From the NCBI RefSeq assembly GCF_016097555.1, contig NC_054702.1, positions 72,128,856-72,192,855 on the forward strand: a DNA stretch of 64,000 bases. Reading direction: 5' to 3'. The DNA is from Gigantopelta aegis. Its lineage: Eukaryota > Mollusca > Gastropoda > Neomphalida > Peltospiridae. Numbering within the stretch: position 1 is the stretch's first letter; the number at the start of each line of letters is the position of its first letter. Both the position numbers and the translations under genes were made by a program. The notes beneath the pieces were generated by a model. It searched no databases. It had not been told where the DNA came from and worked only from the letters and a program-made list of their open reading frames with translations. Positions 33,081 to 46,534 of this stretch are shown one piece after another.

Positions 33081-36000
33081 TTAATCGTCTTTTTGTTCTT
33101 GACTCTGGATTGAACTATCACTGGATGAGTTACTAATAGTTTGACCGGTATTGTCCAGCAATGGTGCATCTGCGAAAAATAAAGGAAACGAATGGAAATA
33201 TAGCTGCAATAAATACATCATAAATGTATATGATTAAAGAATACTTGAAGAGTATTGTTATTTTGTAATTATGAATTATGTGGTGCTCATATACCATATA
33301 CAGGCATTATGCTCTGTTTATTATTTTAAAGTAGCACCCAGAAAGAACACTATACAAAAAAGGTCAATTTGTTTTTAATATAGGAAAGATTAAATGACAA
33401 TAATGGAAGATGCAGATTTTTTATTCTCTTGATTTGATCCCAAATCATTTATAAAAGTATTAACTCTTAATTGTTTTAAAGACCAGACTAAATCCCAACT
33501 ATGTATCACTCTACAAATAACTTTTCTCAATCCTGATGCCAATAAATGTTATCGGTTAAAACATACTGATAATTCTTGTACAAAATTCTGCTTGCTAAAG
33601 CACATCAATACTGCACAGTATAAACGAAAGAAAAGGAATATTGGTGAATTAGTGCTATCAACATACCATCATTTGCAAGATTATCATCAGAAGAAGTCAA
33701 ACTGCCTGCCCGGGCCTGCTGGGAAGAAGCTGACCTTGTTGATGTGCCACTGTCGTACGTTTCCACGGTAACCGACGTCGAAGCATCACTCATGCTCACG
33801 TTAACCGTGTCGAGGGAACCAAATATTTCCGACGTTCCGTCCCTGTTCATGGTACTGGTGGTCACAGTAGAATGTCTGTTAGTGTTATCTCCCTGAGTTT
33901 GTGCGGCGTTTGCACGTAATGCTGGTGGAATGCTAGGTAGGGGTCTGTAGTCCAGTGGTGGCTGGGCTGACTGCTGAGAGTTGATGCCTGCATTCTGACC
34001 ACACTGACCGGAGGTGGCCTCTTCGTACGACGGCAGATGCATTCTCGTCTGATCTGCGTAGGCCATCAAAGCCAGTCGATCATGCTCATCCATGGAACCG
34101 CTGTGGACTCGAGCGTACGGTGGCGGAGTCATGCCTGGGTGGAACAGATGCGGTCGTGGCTTTCTCCGCCGAAATACGACAATAACCATGATTAGCAACA
34201 GGACTCCAAGAACACTGCAGGCTGTTGCAATGACGATTACCAGAGTGCTGACGTGGTTCTTACCATCTGTGATGTCGCCAGTCGAGTACGTGTTAACAGA
34301 CACTCCATTAGTACCACTTTCTGAAATTAACACATATATACAGTGCTCATTAAGAAAAACATTTTGTTGCAAAACAAGTATATGTCGATAGAAAGTCCCT
34401 CAAATACTCAATACCACTTTCTATAATTAGCATACATATACAACATTAGCTGAAAAAAGAAACCCTTTGTTACAAACTAAGTGTATACTGATAAAAGGTC
34501 TCTCAACACAATATTCTGAAATTATCATGTTTAAATATAAACAAAGCATTTGTTACATTTAAATGCCAACAAGCCATCAGTATATATTAAACCCACCAGG
34601 AAACATTTTATTCAGTATTGCGTTGCGATTCGCAATGCAGGTTTCAGAGCTCACTACACAATTTAAACATTTTAAACAATAGTTGCTAATCAATTTTGAA
34701 TTGACTAAAAATATTGCTAATCAAGATTTTTAAAACAAAATGTTCCCTGCCCACTGCAGTGTGCATACTAAAATATTTCTATGAATAGCATCAAGAAATA
34801 ATTTTTTTACACTTAAACCTAATTTCAACAGAATATTATTCTCAGAATACATTAATTTGCTAACATCAACAGCTTAACCACAAAATGCATGTAATTTCTA
34901 CTACTGTGTACAAGAATGTGAGGCAGGTAATATATGGAGGTGATACCACAACTATCTTGATGGCCTATAAATTACCTTTCACACAGAATGGCTGATCATT
35001 GTCCCACGCCCCCAGTTCCACATCGTTACTGTCTATACACGTCAACACAGGTTCTCCATCCAGCTGGTATCCTTCGTCACACCGACAATCAACCTTCACC
35101 CCTCTATAAAACGGCTGACACAAATGAAGGTCATGGTCGTTCACATCATGGCACTTACAGTAACCATTTTTGATCTTGCTAATAGAAGGACAGTAAAATG
35201 TTCGTTCTGCAAAAAAACAAGGAGAAAAATAGTAATTTAGTTGTGCATGCTAAGATTTTGCACGCTAAGATTTGGCTCAATTATGAAAGTTACTGAAGCA
35301 AAAAATCCAGAAAACCGTACAGTTTTGAAAAGTGTGTATGTGTTCATCAAAGAAAAAGAGGAACTCTTTTTCAGGGAGCACTAAAATCTGGCATTCCAAA
35401 AAGTACAGAGGTTTTTTCACCTCTTTTGTGTAACAATAACAAACTAAAAAATAAAAAATAATAAAAAAATAAAAAATATTGATCTAAAATCATTCACTAA
35501 CCAATTATTTAAGATTGAAGAATATTGCTTTTATTAAGTCTATAACAAGTCATTCTAAAATCCAAGGAAAATGTTGTATTCACAACAGACAACCAAACTA
35601 ACCTGAACTAAGTAGACATCTTGGAGGAATACTGGACCACTCCTGTGAGCTGGTGCACTCCAGAACTCGAGAGCCCACAAGTCGATACCCACTGTTGCAG
35701 TAGTAGCGCACCCTAGCACCCACCTCATACTCTCCTGGGATGTGCTTTACCGTACCAAGAGAATCCCAGTATCCAAATAAAACAGACTTGGGTAAGGGAC
35801 AAAGCTGGGTGCGAACTGAAAGTAAAAAAACCCATATATATATATATGAAAGAATGGATGAATGAATTAATGCACATTTGTTATTGGATATTTATGTCAT
35901 TAATCAACCTTAGTAGCGACGTAGCCAAGAAATTAAGAGCAAGTTTTAATGGATAAACAAGGAGGCATAAGACCACTACACTTATTTCTCTCTCACAAAT

Positions 36001-39000
36001 CACCAACAATTAGCCCTTGTCCTGGACAGACAGATAAGTTAGTGGTGTTTCCAGAACAGGATGTATTAACCTTAATTGGATATAAGCAAGCAAATAAACT
36101 GAAATGAATTTGTTAATAAAGAGAATCATTTTAAATAATCATGAAAATAATCGTAACATCTACATCACTATGCTATTAACTGACACTGTGATATTTACCA
36201 CATATAGGAATTGGGCCAACCCATTCTCCATCTTGACAGACAAGATCGGTAGCATTCTCATCCACAATTTTGTATCCAATAAAGCATTTATACTTGACTC
36301 GGGAGTCTTCTCCCATTAAAGGTGCATAAGAGCTGTAACTGTAGTGAGCATTTGGAACAGTTGGTGGGATGGGACATCGTTTCACTGAAAATATAAAGTT
36401 TTACAGCAAATTAGTGTAAATCATTTAATATTTTATTGAAAAAATCAGTTATATGAATTAATATTTAATGCAACCCCTCCTACCAAGAAAGAAAGAAAAA
36501 GGAAGTCTATAGATAAATGCCCACAAGTTGTAATGCAGCATACTTTGGTTTTTGGAAACCCCAGAAATCAGAGCTAGCTCTGAATGAGCAAAACATTTTG
36601 CCAAATTATCTTAAAAAATGCTAAATCAGTTATTTTTCAACAAAATACCAATTATTACATGAAATTTTTTCGCAAAACTGGCCTTGGTGGTGTCGTGGTT
36701 AGGCCATCAGTCTACAGGCTGGTAGGCAGAGTTCGACAAATCTGCTAGCCCGACGCCCGTGGCTAGTGGTTTTTAAGTTCAGGCTAGTGAGAAACGCAAA
36801 ACCACTAGCCCCTGCGGGCTAGTGGTTTCCCCCCTCCTCTCGTCATCGCTCGATCGTGTTTTTTTCTTCTTTTCTTTCTTTCTTTTTCTCTCGGCTGAAA
36901 TTTCGTTTAATAAATTTGATTGTGACGTTTGTCATCGAATAATATCAACAACGCAATGAGTATATAATAATAATCCACTTGAGCTAGGTCTGCAAACTGC
37001 AGTAACATGCTATCTCTACATCGTCACAGTTACAGCATGCATTGTTTACCTTTCCCTTTCAAGTTTCTGGCACAAGAAATAAAGTCTAATGACATGCGTG
37101 TTTTGATTGGTTAGACACGTCACGTGGTCGTTAATCTCGCACATGTTTTAGGCTAAGAACTTGGAAATCACCAATCGCGACGACAGGTTAATCTCAATCA
37201 AGTAAACCCCAGCCATGCTTTGAATTTCAGTGTTTGTTTTATTTACCTATTGTTTTCTAATTTAACACTTCGCTAACATGTGGTTATCGGCAATCAGGAA
37301 AACAATTTACTTTAATGGTAACCGCATATGCAATGACTCGGCTTGGCCTATTACATGTATCGGTTTGGATAATACGTCACAGCTGCCGATACAAGATAAT
37401 ACCTTTTTTGTTCATCAATTAACAACGGATTAGATGTCGCCGTTATATTCTTTTGATATCGGTCTGACACGGAATAATGCCCTGTATTTGGCATCACCGT
37501 TCCTGACGACATAAATAGTAGGTCCTAAATATATAACCAACTACCAAATACACTGAACCATCTATTACCGTGTGTCACACTGTCGTACCCTCATTTAAAT
37601 TTAATTATTTTGATAGTGTTTTTAGATACCAACCAAGAGTTTGCTCAATTATTTTTCCCCGGGGGGAGGGCAAAAACAAAAACAGGACAATGACGATGGA
37701 TCACACTTGACAAAAGACAAAACGTATGACACGACAAAAAACTGAAAGTTACAACATGATTTAAGTGTTTGTTTTATTTTACTGTTATACTCATAAATGT
37801 GTAATGTTACAAAAATTATATAAAAATCCAGTTATAATTGATCAGGAATTTGGGCTAGTGCTTTATCTTGGTGGGCTAGTGGTTTTCACAAACCCACTAG
37901 CCCTGTGGCTAGTGACTTTTCAAAATATTTGTCATACTCTGTGGTAGGTACTGGGTTCGTATCCCCGTCGAGACATGGGATTTTTAATCCAGATACCGAC
38001 TCCAAACCCTGAGTGAGTGCTCCGCAAGGCTCAATGGGTAGGTGTAAACCACCTGCACCGACTAGTGATCCATAACTGGTTCAACAAAGGCCATGGTTTG
38101 TGCTATCCTGCCTGTGGGAAGCGCAAATAAAAGATCCTTTGCTGCTAATCGGAAAGAGTAGCCCATGTAGTGGCGACAGCGGGTTTCCTCTCAAAATCTG
38201 TGGTCCTTAACCATATGTCTGACGCCATATAACCGTAAATAAAATGTGTTGAGTGCGTCGTTAAATAAAACATTTTTTTCTTTCTTTCTTGTTCGCAAAA
38301 TTAAAATAAAATTTGCCAGTTGTTCCTAAAATTTGCAAATGGCGAATTTGGTGAGTGGCAGAGATAGCCCTGGAAATGAAAGATAATAAAACTCAAAATA
38401 CTGTGGAAAAAACTGCTTTTTCTCAAAATAATCGCAGAGGAATAGCACCCTTAATAATGATTGTTTCAAGAGATATTGATTTATAACCTGTACATATGCA
38501 AATTCTTAATTTATTTTTTCTCAGGGTTTCTGCCAGAAGGTAAAACAGGTATGGCGGCATACACAAAACATTTTTGCAAATTTAATTTTTTTTAAGTTAA
38601 CCTTTTGACAAAATTAATGACTCATCATTACTGTATGATTTTCTTAACCCTAAGCCAAAACCCATTTTCTTTCTGGAGGAACATCCCTTGTTGACTGTGG
38701 TTGCATTTAATTCCACAGCGCCATACCCAAAAATTTCTTTCTGGCAGAAACACTGATTCTAGAAATAGTTTCTTATCGCTATATCATATGTAGATTATGC
38801 TGCTTTCCATTCTGAAAATTATTACAATTGTAACAATTATTGTTTCACGGAATGAACCTTGAAACCCAAAAAACTTTAATACTTAAAAATTAAATTATAG
38901 ATAAAAACACAAAAGATGTATTAATACTTTAAGTTTTATGTAATGACTGAATACTAACATGCACACTGCGCTAAACTTGTCTTCCCATTCAGCATGGTCC

Positions 39001-42000
39001 ACACTCCCGCCTCGCTGCACACTATTTTGTAGCTTTCCTTGTATTTATTATCAGAAGTTGTGTACTCCGGCTTGCAGATCACCGTTGCAGTATCACCCAC
39101 ACGCTTCGGCCACGAGTTGCTGTTATACCGCAGGTCAGCATTTAACATGTGAAGTGGACTAGCACACTCTGAAACCAAATTACAATTCCAAATTAGTAAT
39201 GAAACAACATGACATACATATATGTTAGAGCTTCCATTAAAAGTTATTTTGATTTATGTGTTTTAAGTCACATTTTATATACAAATTACTTTTGATGAAA
39301 CAACATATGAGAATGACATTGAATTTCTTTTTTAAATATATGGTACAATGAAACGACTCGAAACTGGATCCTCTATAAACCGGAATTCCCACAAAATCAG
39401 AAATGTTTCACGGTCCTTTTTTTAAAATCAGTAGACATTAACCTCTCTAAACTGGATATGGCAAGCAGGACTAGCATGCTTATAATGACCATCCAATAGT
39501 CAATTATTAATAAATCAATGTGTTCTGGTGGTGTCATTAAACAAGCTTATAAGAGTTGTTCCACAAATCATCACCTGGTGGATAGGGGTATTACAATTAT
39601 TTTTATGCCTAATGTGTCAGCTTCAATTTCATATTCTTATTTGGGGTATACATTTTGAATTATTTCCTCCAAAAAGCCAATTTCAGAAATAACTTGTTCA
39701 AAAAGGCTTTATTTTGCTACATTTTACTTAAGAAAAGCTGAATTTCCTTACACAAATCACATTTACCAACACTTGCTAGCAAATTTATAAACAATGGTCT
39801 TGTCAATGGAGATGTTCAAACCTTTTGCAGGTATACAGAATGGTCTTTCTGCCGGATGCCAAATGCCATCATCACCACACATCTGTCTGGAGGAACCAAC
39901 AAGCTGGAATCCTACATGGCATTCATAATCGATCATCTGTCTCTTGAACTGGAACACTCGGAAAGTGCCATGAGTAAACGGGCTGGTCTGTTCAGGACAC
40001 ATTACATCTAAAATAACAGTAAATGATAACAAAGATGTATCACTGAATTATTCTATCTTTAACAAATGGATAGTCAACATAATATGGACAAAACTTGGGA
40101 GTGTTTTCTCTTTTAAGAATACTTAACCTGACCTCAAACAAAGGCATATTCCCCCAAGGATAGTAGTCTGGTCCAAACATCTCAACAGCCAATGGGATGA
40201 CTAAACATTTTCCAACGAGTCCTCTACTCATTTGACTGTAACTTCGTTCTTGTTCCTTCGCTGGATTCAAATCAGCTTTTATAACCTTGTTCTTTTGAAT
40301 ATAATCTTTGCTTACAAGCATGGTAACAAAACAAGTCAATACTTGATTTTGGGAGCTAGATCATCTGGGGACAGGGTGTCATTTTGATTAATTTGATAAC
40401 ATGTACACATACAAAAAAGAACTAAAAACTGATCCAACCAATGAATTTACAATTATCTCTATTCCCTCTACACTTACAGATAATGAACTAATTTCATATG
40501 ACACAGTCCCTTTTTCAAACTTTAGCAATACCATTATAAAATAAATCTATTCTTGCGAAATCTTGCAAGTACATTTTAATCTTTGTTGAGCATTATCATG
40601 GATTGGTGACCCCTATACCATTTGATGCACACAGCCAAAATTATTTCACAGCATCCAGTTACCAACATTTTTTTAATTGTTACATATACATATCATGATG
40701 CACATTTATCATCTCAAAAACCTGAAATGTCACGTGACTGCAGTGTATCGTTATATTCCTAATACAAACCTTTCAAAATACACTCGGGTCTCTTAGCTGG
40801 ATGCCACTTCCCATCATCTCCACAAATTTGTTTGGCAACTCCTATTAGTGTGTACCCTTCGTGACATTCATAGTCAATCATCTGCCGATCGTAGTGATAT
40901 TCTGTCAGGGATCCATGGACAAATGCACTGTTCTGCTCAGGACATTTCACATCTGTAACAAATGTTCTTTCATAAGAAATGGATATCAAAGCCTGTAACA
41001 GAAGCATGTAACATACAAGTATGTACAATACCAGGGTTCACACTGGAGCGTATTTTGGTTTAGCCAATTTTCAGAAATGTGGGGTATTTCCCTGAAATTT
41101 ATTAAATTGTGTTTAATTTAAGGAATATTGTATTAGCCAGACTAGATTTTGTAGCCATTTTGTGTAAAAATTAGCAGCTGGCAAATCTGGCAATGTACAG
41201 GGTGATTCCTGCAATACCAACACAAAGGATAATATTGGGAAAACCCAGACCTTGCCTTTTAAGGTGCGTGGGTGCGATCGTGCTTATACAGCGCACATAA
41301 TTTCAATTTGGCGAGTGTGAAAAATAACGCACGTTACACTTAACAAACAGCACACGTAAAATGTTGTATATTGATTGCCACTATTTACCTTATGTAGCTG
41401 ATAGAAAGATCTGTTTAATAATACCATAAACAATTTTTTTTTACGAGAACGGTAGCATCCATGTAAGAATTTACTATATTACTGGTACTTATCTTTGCTA
41501 TACAAAACACAGGTTTAATAGACATCTTTGAAGACATACCAATCCGATCAAAACTTCTTTGCGTATTTAATTTATTATTAATTAGAAACAATCCACTTTT
41601 GTAAGGTAATAGATCACAACGTCTGCTAAGGATAACTCATTTACACTGTTCATATAGTTATGACAAAAAGAGAAAAGTGATTGAATTACAAATAGTGGCT
41701 TCTGTAGCCTACACAAATGAACTCGTTACGGAAATTGGCGAAGTCGGTAAAATTGTCTCAATTAGTTCATAACTGTTAGCCTACAAAGCTTATGTGAGTT
41801 CCCGAAAATGGCAATCGTGTAAATTTATACTTAAAAAAAAAAATGCCACATGAATGTCAATGTCCCAACCAACACTATCAATTGAAGTAATTGTAGGCCT
41901 ACGTTCACGAGTTATTTAAAAAAAAGAAGTTTTTATAATATGAGTCGGTGGTGCACACCTGAGATGCCTCAGTCGTTCATGAACCACCTCCTCGGAACCA

Positions 42001-43006
42001 GTGGGTTTTCCCCATCCCAACTATCCTAATCATGTTCGTGGTACATAATAATGAAATTCAAGACAAGTTGATTCTTATATACGTTTAGCTGCACATTCAT
42101 CAAACCATCTAACACTGAAAAGGTATCTATCTATCTATCTATATATATATATATGAGCACCTACTATCTATCTATCTATATATATGAGCACCTACTACAC
42201 CAGAGGAAGCCAGGTTGTCTTTAATCAGATCATCAGCAAGAGGAACGACACGTATATATATATATTATATATATATATATAACAGATAACTTAATTCACA
42301 CAATTATATATATATATATATATATATGTGTGAATTAAGTTATCTGAAGTACATATTGTAATTAAAAAACCAAATTGTCTGCATCAGTCTATACATATCA
42401 TAATTATATTTCTATGGTACTCATGGGTAGATTATTGGAGGTTTCTCAATTGCATGGAACACCCTCCCCATCACCCCCTAAAAAAAGCAACCCCACCACA
42501 TAGATGTAAATTGATGTCCACGTAAAATTTATAATTATAAATTATAAACATTTACACATTGTTTCAGAAACCTTTAGCATAATTTGCCCCTGGTACAACT
42601 ACTGAAACATTTTATTAAATTATAACTCCATTCCTGAAAGGGAAAAGAAGTCAGACTACACTAATAAACCAAACAACATAAAATTAGAAGAACAAAATAT
42701 TAACTTATTATCTCTGCATTTATATGTACCAATTACTTCATTAATTAATAATGCTTGCTTTTCAATCGCCTTAGCATTTTGATGAGTGCGATTTTTCACT
42801 CGCCTAAGTGTTTTGAGGTGTGCGATTTTTCACTCGCCTTTGTTTTTCAAAAGCCAGACTGAAAACCCTCTACAACAATCACTGCTGCAGTGCAATGCAC
42901 TATATCAAAGATGAATGGACTTTGAAATGTGTTTTTCACCTGATCCTTCTAAACTCTGACATGAAGATAAAATCACCAACAGAAACCCTGCATAAAGTTC
43001 ATGCAT
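33081..43006 (-). CDS. six-sushi-domain single-pass membrane protein with PY motifs (9 coding exons)
   Basis: Exons: 43006-42940, 40952-40770, 40007-39822, 39168-38959, 36384-36199, 35815-35603, 35206-34976, 34320-33667, 33169-33081. They join to 2019 nt, 672 residues plus stop, every junction GT/AG and phase 1. Residues 1-20 are a signal peptide (MHELYAGFLLVILSSCQS). One sushi (CCP) domain per exon follows, six in all; the first two are close paralogues (both have RQMIDYECH and CGDDG.WHPA.RP.C). A transmembrane helix spans about 449-475, then RRRKPRP as stop-transfer. The tail has PPPY (491-494) and LPSY (521-524), motifs that bind WW domains of NEDD4-type ligases, followed by a Ser/Thr-rich region. 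The plan resembles SUSD4 or SUSD6, which also combine sushi domains with PY motifs, but six domains exceed either, so orthology is not claimed. Exon 1 follows a strong TTTTTTTCAG acceptor at about 43029, implying an upstream 5' UTR exon. Confidence 0.93.
36678..38291 (+). repeat. SINE family A split by a hAT-like insertion
   Basis: The head (TGGTGTCGTGGTTAGGCCAT) lies at 36687-36726. The rest (TACTGGGTTCGTATCCCCGT to the GTGCGTCGTTAAATAAAACA tail with a CTTT-rich end) resumes at 37949. The whole is flanked by a 9-bp duplication TTCGCAAAA (36669-36677, 38292-38300). It lies in sushi-gene intron 4. The SINE must predate the element at 36727-37941. Confidence 0.9.
36727..37941. mobile_element. 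hAT-like non-autonomous element inside a SINE
   Basis: A 1215-bp element with imperfect inverted ends CAGAGTTCGACAAAT / CAGAGTATGACAAAT. It duplicates the SINE sequence TGGTAGG (36720-36726 and 37942-37948); one further flanking base would make the usual 8 bp if mutated. Subterminal regions carry several inverted copies of CTAGCCC / GGGCTAG, including CCACTAGCCCCTGCGGGCTAG-like palindromes (36801-36827). Such clustered short repeats are where hAT transposases commonly bind. No transposase frame is present. Confidence 0.85.
38522..38755. mobile_element. hAT-like MITE, family CAGKGTTTCTGCCAGA, copy 1
   Basis: Inverted ends CAGGGTTTCTGCCAGAA and CAGTGTTTCTGCCAGAA bound 234 bp. The flanks TTTCT (38517-38521) and ATTCT (38756-38760) fit a 5-bp duplication with one change. 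Copy 2 is at 60832-61055. It lies in sushi-gene intron 4. Confidence 0.75.
41032..42868. other. repeat-rich sushi-gene intron 1
   Basis: The intron has a CAGGGTTCACACTGG terminus (41032) like a hAT end and a possible partner (GCCAGACTGAAAACCCTC, 42851-42868), though the flanks do not match as a duplication. Two copies of a GTGCGATTTTTCACTCGCCT segment sit at 42785 and 42820. The middle holds ATCT/AT microsatellites. No gene is seen. Confidence 0.45.
42125..42346. repeat. ATCT/AT microsatellite cluster with palindrome
   Basis: ATCT and AT runs alternate with two copies of ATGAGCACCTACTA (42153 and 42184). At the right end, CAGATAACTTAATTCACAC (42283-42301) and its exact complement (42328-42346) face each other across an AT run. 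This could extrude as a cruciform and is prone to length change. Confidence 0.85.
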
Positions 43007-44689
43007 CTTCTCCAGCCAAATACATAAACTGAAAAAAAGAAAGAAAAAAGAATTATTATGTTTCAATTTAAAACAACAAGTAAACAAGTTACATGTCATT
43101 GGTTTACAAATATCATTACACAAGAATAAAAATAAAACAACTAAAATATTGGCCTGTACCTGGTCTATTTTGGTTTTCGAAATACTAATAATGGTGTGGG
43201 ATTTTAAAACATTTTTTATGGAAACTAAACAGAGATTTAAATTGCTTATACATATTCTACTATGTACCGTTCTTGTAATGTTATTTTCTATGACTAGATA
43301 TTTCATTTTTAGAATAATCAATCGGTGGTCGATGATTTCATTATCAATTTTAAAGGTGTGGATTACTCGATCAGTGTTTTGTGCTGTAAAGGGATGAGTG
43401 AAAAGCACCCCTTCTTAATCTGCCTATGTTATGTCAGCATACTTGACGGTCCTCACAAGTTAATTCTCATGCAACACAAATACATGTGATATCGGATGTT
43501 TAAAAATGTAAATAGTTTGTCAAATTCACATGTTTTTTCAAGCAATTTAAACTTCTTTTTATGGCAACTATACTTTAAAAAAAAAAAATACTATGATAAA
43601 ATGCAAAAAAATACTTTACATGCATTTCAATAAAATTACATTTTAATTACATGTAGCATAGTAACTAGCATTAAATAAGGTATACATTATATTTGCTACA
43701 AGCTTTAGACTCCACTTTACAAGTAAAGCTTATGTGGACTTAGTCTGACCACTTAAAAGAGTGTTCAGTAGTTACTTCTGGCACTGAGGCACTAGTAACC
43801 ACCTACTATACAGCACTCCTCTACTACCGGTGGTCGTTTGTTAGTGCTGTGGATCAGACCAGCTTTTTCAGCATGACGAGGATGACAGGTGGGTGCAGGG
43901 TAGTATCCAGAGACTCATAGAGGAAGCTGAGACAAGTAGGCGATGGTGTAGACAGCTCAGAAGACAGTCGGAGGAAAGGGTCGAAACAGATTGAAATCGT
44001 GGGAGAAATTGGAAAGTTGTTTTTTTATATTAAAATAATGAGAATGATAGGTAGAGGATGATAGATGAAAAAAATGAATGAAAGTGTAATCCAGCTTTGA
44101 CAGGATTTGAACCAAGTGCTATCGTCAGCTTGATAGTCCACCAGCTTTTCCACTAGACTATGGAGCTCACAAATGCTTTTGGTTTTACATAGAAAAAAAA
44201 TTGGAACACACTTCTTGCTTCAAGATAGCATTATGTTTAAATAAAATGGAGTTTGAGATTCCAATTACTGTATTTTGACTAAATGCAATATTTATTTTAG
44301 TCTTAACTTTGACAATTAAAGACCTGACCTTAGGTCACAAACCAAACTGAGATTTTACACGTACATGATTCAGACAAGCCGAATTAGGAATTTTAGACCA
44401 GGACATCTCACAAAACTGTGGTTGTAGAAACTTAAAACAACAAGTGAGGAAAATCAAACACTCCCACAAACAGCATGTACATGTACTCTGTGTCAAACAA
44501 TAGTATACACATTTCACTTCCTGCTAAAATAACAATAGCAATATTGTAATAAGTACCATTAGAAGTAGTGCAGGCACTTAAATGTAAAATCATACTGAAA
44601 CTGAACTAATGCATCAACGAGTTAAAATTAGTTTTCGGGGTGCAATTTACATGTTTGCAGAGCACATGCTTGAGGTGTTTGTGTAATAG

Positions 44690-44940
44690 GATTGAAGCAC
44701 CCAATCGGTTTATTATCCCCATACCAACCAATGTTCCACAGTTGATATACCAAGGCTATGCTACATGCTGTCCTGTCTGTGGGAAACTTAATAGTGCATA
44801 TACAACTAAAAGGTGCCCTTGCAGATGCTACTATTGGGAAAATGTAGCAGGTGTGTTCTGAAGACATGTCAGCATTATTAAATGTTTGACACTGATAAGT
44901 TAATTGATGTGCTCTAATGGTGTCATTAAACAAACTTTAA
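44690..44940 (+). repeat. SINE family B copy, diverged
   Basis: The central GTTGATATACCAAGGCTATG, GCTGTCCTGTCTGTGGGAAA, AAATGTTTGACACTGATAAG and TGGTGTCATTAAACAAAC blocks align in order with 4213-4530. The tRNA head is decayed. Confidence 0.75.
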
Positions 44941-46498
44941 ATTAGTTTTCTATGTGACCCACAGTATTCTCGCTGAGTGAAAATTAAAGGAGGGCAGCCG
45001 CGTGGCACCACACCCTTAAACAAAAAGAAGAAAAAAGGGAAAGCTTGGTTACCATACATCGTTGTGTGTTGGTCGACTTTGTGAAAAGACATGTATACTC
45101 CTTACTTTGCTTCTCAGTATTTGGTACAAAAAAGTTGATACGAAATACAAGCCTACTCATCTTTTATGTACCGGTAGTTGAACCGGAGATGTTGTCAGTC
45201 TGACATTCACAGGCAGTTCCAGTTTTGATGAACCGATCAAAGTTTTAATATTATTATTTTAACAAAGATTTCAAGATATATGAAAAACAATAAAGATGTT
45301 TGTAAAGTGATCCCCTAATGTGGTATAAAAACAAATTCTGTTCATTTTATTTTAATCTTAATCAAATAAATTATCACTTTGATATCGCCAGCTATTAAAA
45401 AGTAGTAATAGTTTTGTTTTTGTCAAGGCGGTGTATATATTATTTGGCACACAAGATAAATGATTTTAAAGATAAACACCAGGGATAGAACAGGGTTATC
45501 ACCAATTTATATCACAAACAATCAAAACTAACACATAAAATTATTATTTAATTAGTTAATTGGTCGCTTCGATGACATGCCTTGATATGTGGATACCATT
45601 TTGCTGTGTACTGGGTCATCTAAGACTTCAATGGAGACCAAAAGAATATGTGTCAACTACAAGTTCTCAACTTTTGCATGAGTCTCGCTACACAGAAGCA
45701 TAGCAGACATAAGCCTTTGGAGCATTTGTTTTGTTGGAAGGCACTGGTTACAGCTATCTACTAAATTATTTAACTTTGACAGCAGTTTCGAACTCACAAA
45801 CATCAGAAACAAGACTGCTTACAGTTACATAATTTATTCAACCAATCACAAGGATATAGTTTGGAACCAGACGTCAAATGCGATCATTTATAAATATATT
45901 TTCCAAATAATTATTATTAAATGAAAAAAATATATATAAAAAAATAGTAAAATTCCAGGACTTTCCAGGGGGTTAATTCAGTAGCCAGTGAGGTGTATCC
46001 GAGGCGTGGTTATTGCAAACAAAAAAAAAAAAAAAAAAAAATTCATTTTTCTAGGAGTTTTAAGGACTTTCCAGGATGAAAATAAAATTTAAGCACTTTC
46101 CAGGGTTTTTCAGGATGCGTGCGAACCCATTAGAAGCTAACGCTCGCCCCACTCACCGCAGGCGAGTATAAATCCCTGGGGGCGAGTACAATTTAAATGA
46201 CGCTAGTCCCCCGGGCGAGTAATACTGGGCACTTGTGACCCAGATTCACGATGTGGACAGTCGAACTATTTTGCCAGTGAAACCTGTTAAACATACAAAC
46301 TGTACATGTATTTCATCAAAATAAATTGCCATAACAGGTTGCAAAGTCAAAAGTATCGCAGTTTCGTTTGGTCTCGATAAATCCGGATATTTACTGCAAA
46401 CACAATCAGAACTTTCCTGTTTTTGTTTCCAAATTCCAAAAATTGCCGTAATATTCCAATTATAAATGAGGCATGTTCGGAAGAGAAATAGTTTTTTC

Positions 46499-46502
<4 letters not shown>

Positions 46503-46533
<31 letters not shown>
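46503..46533. repeat. (TG)n microsatellite
   Basis: About 15 uninterrupted TG units, within the 3.1-kb hAT-like element. Confidence 0.95.

Positions 46534-46534
<1 letters not shown>

Noticed and set aside
41032-42868. Single hAT-like element filling sushi intron 1
   Set aside because: The two ends are only loosely complementary and the flanking bases do not form a duplication, so I did not call an element.
42905-43408. 167-residue minus-strand frame
   Set aside because: Only its last part (MHELYAGFLLVILSS...) is real: the signal-peptide exon of the sushi gene. The first 125 residues are AT-rich intron translation ending at a TTTTTTTCAG acceptor.
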